The position numbers were made by a program, and so were the translations under genes. 7,111 nt of DNA from Actinomycetota bacterium (GTDB lineage: Bacteria; Actinomycetota; Thermoleophilia; Miltoncostaeales; Miltoncostaeaceae). The stretch is from assembly GCA_947451735.1 (NCBI GenBank), contig CANGAY010000032.1, forward strand, positions 1 to 7,111, written 5' to 3'. Shown here one piece after another: positions 5,082 through 7,111 of the stretch. Position 1 is the stretch's first letter; each line of letters opens with the position of its first letter. The notes beneath the pieces are model-generated. The model did no database searches and was not told the DNA's origin. It saw only the letters and a list, made by a program, of their open reading frames with translations.

Positions 5082-6610
5082 CCACCCTCCGCATCGACGT
5101 GCCCGCGCGGCCGTCGGGTGACGGCCTGGTGGTGACGCCGTCGCGCGATGAGGCGAGCGCGCAGGCCGGCACGTACCGGCAGGTGCCGCTTGCCCACACG
5201 TACCTCGACGACCTCGAGACGCCCGTCGCGGCCATGCTCAAACTGCGCGACTCCGGGCCGTGCTTCCTGCTCGAGTCGGCGGAGCAGGGGCAGCGCCTCG
5301 GTCGCTACTCGATGATCGGGGTCGATCCGCAGGCGGTCATCACGGCGCGCGACGGCACCCTCACCATGCGCCGCGATGACGGCACCGAGGAGGCCCTCGA
5401 CCCGGCCGATCCCTTCGGCACCGTGCAGAGCATCGTGGACGACGTGAAGATGGCCCCGCCGGCCACCGAGCTGGCGTTCTGGGGCGGCGCCGTGGGCTTC
5501 TTCGGCTACGACCTGGTGCGCACGGTGGAGCACCTGCCCCACGTGCCGCACGACGACCTGGGCATTCCCGACATGGTGATGATGCTCACCGGGCCCGTGG
5601 TGCTGTTCGACCACCTGCGCCGCTCCACCACCATCATCGTGCCGTGCCCGGTGGCCGAGGGCGTGGACGTGGCGCCCGAGTACGACCGGGCCGTGGCGCG
5701 CATCGCGGCCATCAAGGCCACGCTCCAGGGCCCCGTGCCCCCGCTGCGGCCGCACGCACCGGCCGACATCGGCCCGGTGGAGAGCAACATCGGCCACGAC
5801 CGCTTCTGTGACGCCGTCGAGACGGTGCGCGAGTACGTGTACGCCGGCGACGCCTTCCAGGTGGTGCCCTCGCAGCGTTTCTCGGCCACGGTGGGGCTGG
5901 AGCCCTTCGCCGTGTACCGCGGGCTTCGCACGGTCAACCCGTCGCCGTACATGTTCTTCATCGACACCGGCGACGTGGCGCTTGCCGGGTCGTCACCCGA
6001 GATGCTGGTGAAGGTCACCGACGGCGTGGTGGAGACCCGCCCCATCGCCGGCACCCGCCAGCGCGGCGTCGACCGCGCCGAGGACCTGGCGCTGGCCGAG
6101 GAGTTGCTCTCCGACCCCAAGGAGCGTGCCGAGCACGTGATGCTGGTCGACCTGGGGCGCAACGACCTGGGGCGTGTGTGCACCCCGGGCAGCGTGCGGG
6201 TGAAGGACCTGATGGTGGTCGAGTACTACAGCCACGTCATGCACATCGAGAGCAGCGTGGTGGGTGCGCTGGCCGACGGCCGCCGCGCCGTTGACGCGCT
6301 CAAGTCCACGTTCCCCGCGGGCACGCTGTCGGGCGCGCCCAAGGTGCGGGCCATGGAGATCATCGATGAACTGGAGCCCACCAAGCGCGGCCCCTACGGC
6401 GGCGCGGTGGGGTACATCGGCTTCGACGGCAACCTCGACACCTGCATCACCATCCGCACCATCGTGTGCAAGGACGGCCGCTGCCACGTGCAGGCCGGGG
6501 CGGGCGTGGTGGCCGACAGCAACCCCGACGCCGAGTTCGAGGAGACCCAGCGCAAGGCAGCGGGCATGTTCCGCGCCATCGAGGTCTCGGCACAGCAGGA
6601 GAACTGGTGA
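5078..6610 (+). CDS. trpE: Anthranilate synthase component I TrpE
   Basis: TrpE converts chorismate to anthranilate, the first committed step of tryptophan synthesis, using ammonia released by TrpG. The 510 residues fit the family. The N-terminal domain carries the tryptophan feedback site: LLES (64-67), followed by GRYSMIG (75-81), together with NPSPYMF (287-293). The C-terminal chorismate-binding domain holds QVVPSQRF (261-268), SSPEML (305-310), RPIAGTR (321-327), DLGRND (358-363), [10 protein letters not shown] (413-422), and the [11 protein letters not shown] stretch (441-451). These features separate it from PabB and isochorismate synthases, where the LLES-type inhibitor site is usually less conserved. 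The enzyme is probably inhibited by Trp. The GTG start overlaps the hisIE stop (GTGA) behind a strong ribosome binding site, leaving no room for a trp leader or attenuator. The stop overlaps trpG in the same way, suggesting coupled, equimolar synthesis of the two subunits. Confidence 0.96.
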   Translation: MTTLRIDVPARPSGDGLVVTPSRDEASAQAGTYRQVPLAHTYLDDLETPVAAMLKLRDSGPCFLLESAEQGQRLGRYSMIGVDPQAVITARDGTLTMRRDDGTEEALDPADPFGTVQSIVDDVKMAPPATELAFWGGAVGFFGYDLVRTVEHLPHVPHDDLGIPDMVMMLTGPVVLFDHLRRSTTIIVPCPVAEGVDVAPEYDRAVARIAAIKATLQGPVPPLRPHAPADIGPVESNIGHDRFCDAVETVREYVYAGDAFQVVPSQRFSATVGLEPFAVYRGLRTVNPSPYMFFIDTGDVALAGSSPEMLVKVTDGVVETRPIAGTRQRGVDRAEDLALAEELLSDPKERAEHVMLVDLGRNDLGRVCTPGSVRVKDLMVVEYYSHVMHIESSVVGALADGRRAVDALKSTFPAGTLSGAPKVRAMEIIDELEPTKRGPYGGAVGYIGFDGNLDTCITIRTIVCKDGRCHVQAGAGVVADSNPDAEFEETQRKAAGMFRAIEVSAQQENW

Positions 6611-7111
6611 GCCAGCCCCACGTCGTCATCGTCGACAACTACGACTCGTTCACGTACAACCTCTTCCAGTATCTGGCCGAGGCCGGGGCGAAGGTTGACG
6701 TGTACCGCCACGACCAGATCACGGTTGACGGCATCCGCGATCTGAAGCCCACGCACGTGGTCATCTCCCCGGGCCCGAAGACGCCCGACGAGGCGGGCAT
6801 CTCGCTCGAGGTGATCCGCGAGATGGCCGGCGAGGTTCCCATCCTGGGTGTGTGCCTGGGGCATCAGGCCATCGGCCAGGCCTTCGGCGGCACGGTGGTG
6901 CGCGGCGCCGAGCCCGTGCACGGCAAGACCAGCGAGATCGCCCACGACGGCCGCAGTGTGTTCGCGGGCCTGCCCGACCCCATGACCGCCACCCGCTACC
7001 ACTCCCTGGTGGTGGAGCGCGAGACCCTGCCCGACGTGCTCGAGGTGTCGGCCTGGTGCGACGGCGACGTCATCATGGGTCTTCGCCACCGCCACCTGCC
7101 CGTTGAGGGCG
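6607..7111 (+). CDS. trpG: Anthranilate synthase glutamine amidotransferase component TrpG (3' end cut)
   Basis: The first 168 codons are present; no stop occurs before the window ends. The protein is a class I glutamine amidotransferase that hydrolyses glutamine and channels ammonia to TrpE. Seen: VVIVDNYDSFTYNL near the N-terminus (6-19), VISPGPKTPDEAG (52-64), the nucleophile loop GVCLGHQAIGQAFGG (81-95) with Cys83, and the conserved YHSLVV (131-136). The catalytic His and Glu of the expected FHPE motif would follow about four residues after the last visible one (LPVEG), so they are simply outside the window. GTG 6607 overlaps the trpE stop as GTGA, with AGGAG (6597-6601) five bases upstream. 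Many bacteria use one such subunit for both TrpE and PabB (PabA/TrpG dual use). Its place directly after trpE argues for the tryptophan role, but dual use cannot be excluded. Confidence 0.95.
   Translation, partial: MSQPHVVIVDNYDSFTYNLFQYLAEAGAKVDVYRHDQITVDGIRDLKPTHVVISPGPKTPDEAGISLEVIREMAGEVPILGVCLGHQAIGQAFGGTVVRGAEPVHGKTSEIAHDGRSVFAGLPDPMTATRYHSLVVERETLPDVLEVSAWCDGDVIMGLRHRHLPVEG

Noticed and set aside
470..7105. Repeated use of the T-ending codon GTT before GAC/GAG in otherwise G/C-ending genes, as if GTCGAC were avoided
   Set aside because: GTCGAC also occurs several times (for example near 854, 1195, 1441, 6067, 6147 and 6631), and GTT is also used in other contexts, so there is no strict avoidance. 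A genome-wide codon-pair count would be needed.

Overview
The window is a very GC-rich stretch of bacterial chromosome whose third codon positions are mostly G or C. Ten protein genes lie head to tail on the + strand with almost no intergenic DNA. Neighbours usually share the four bases of an ATGA, GTGA or CTGA start/stop overlap. GTG starts are common. I see no RNA gene, mobile element, CRISPR array or attachment site. The gene order rsmE - HIT - phoH - ybeY - dgkA-type kinase - era is typical of Gram-positive-type genomes. With the GC content and a TANNNT-type -10 box placed directly before an ATG, it suggests a deep-branching actinobacterium (for example Thermoleophilia-like), but this is inference and other high-GC phyla are not excluded.

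Region 1 (1-3720) is a ribosome-maturation and envelope block. It holds the C-terminal third of the 16S rRNA methyltransferase RsmE, a HIT-family nucleotide-binding protein, a PhoH-family ATPase, the endoribonuclease YbeY, a fused lipid kinase/PAP2 phosphatase, and the GTPase Era. RsmE, YbeY and Era all act on 16S rRNA or the small subunit. PhoH is a classic YbeY partner by neighbourhood. The fusion protein probably feeds the undecaprenyl-phosphate carrier pool. YbeY appears to use a CTG start.

Region 2 (3721-4452) begins with the only real gap, 51 bases. It carries a TATACT box eight bases before an ATG that opens a 10-codon ORF. The stop of that ORF overlaps the TTG start of a DeoC-like protein. 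The DeoC-like protein keeps the fold motifs but lacks both active-site lysines, so it is probably not a working deoxyribose-phosphate aldolase. The tiny ORF is either a leaderless leader cistron or the true N-terminus of the DeoC-like gene separated by a one-base frameshift.

Region 3 (4449-7111) is amino-acid biosynthesis: fused bifunctional HisIE (histidine steps 2 and 3), then TrpE and TrpG, the two subunits of anthranilate synthase (first step of tryptophan synthesis). TrpG is cut by the window edge just before its catalytic His/Glu. TrpE carries the sequence signs of tryptophan feedback inhibition. No attenuator is visible, because hisIE, trpE and trpG overlap directly.

No clearly new multi-gene system is visible. 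The points most worth following are the lysine-less DeoC homologue with its unusual upstream arrangement, the CTG start of ybeY, and the kinase-phosphatase fusion with altered PAP2 motifs.
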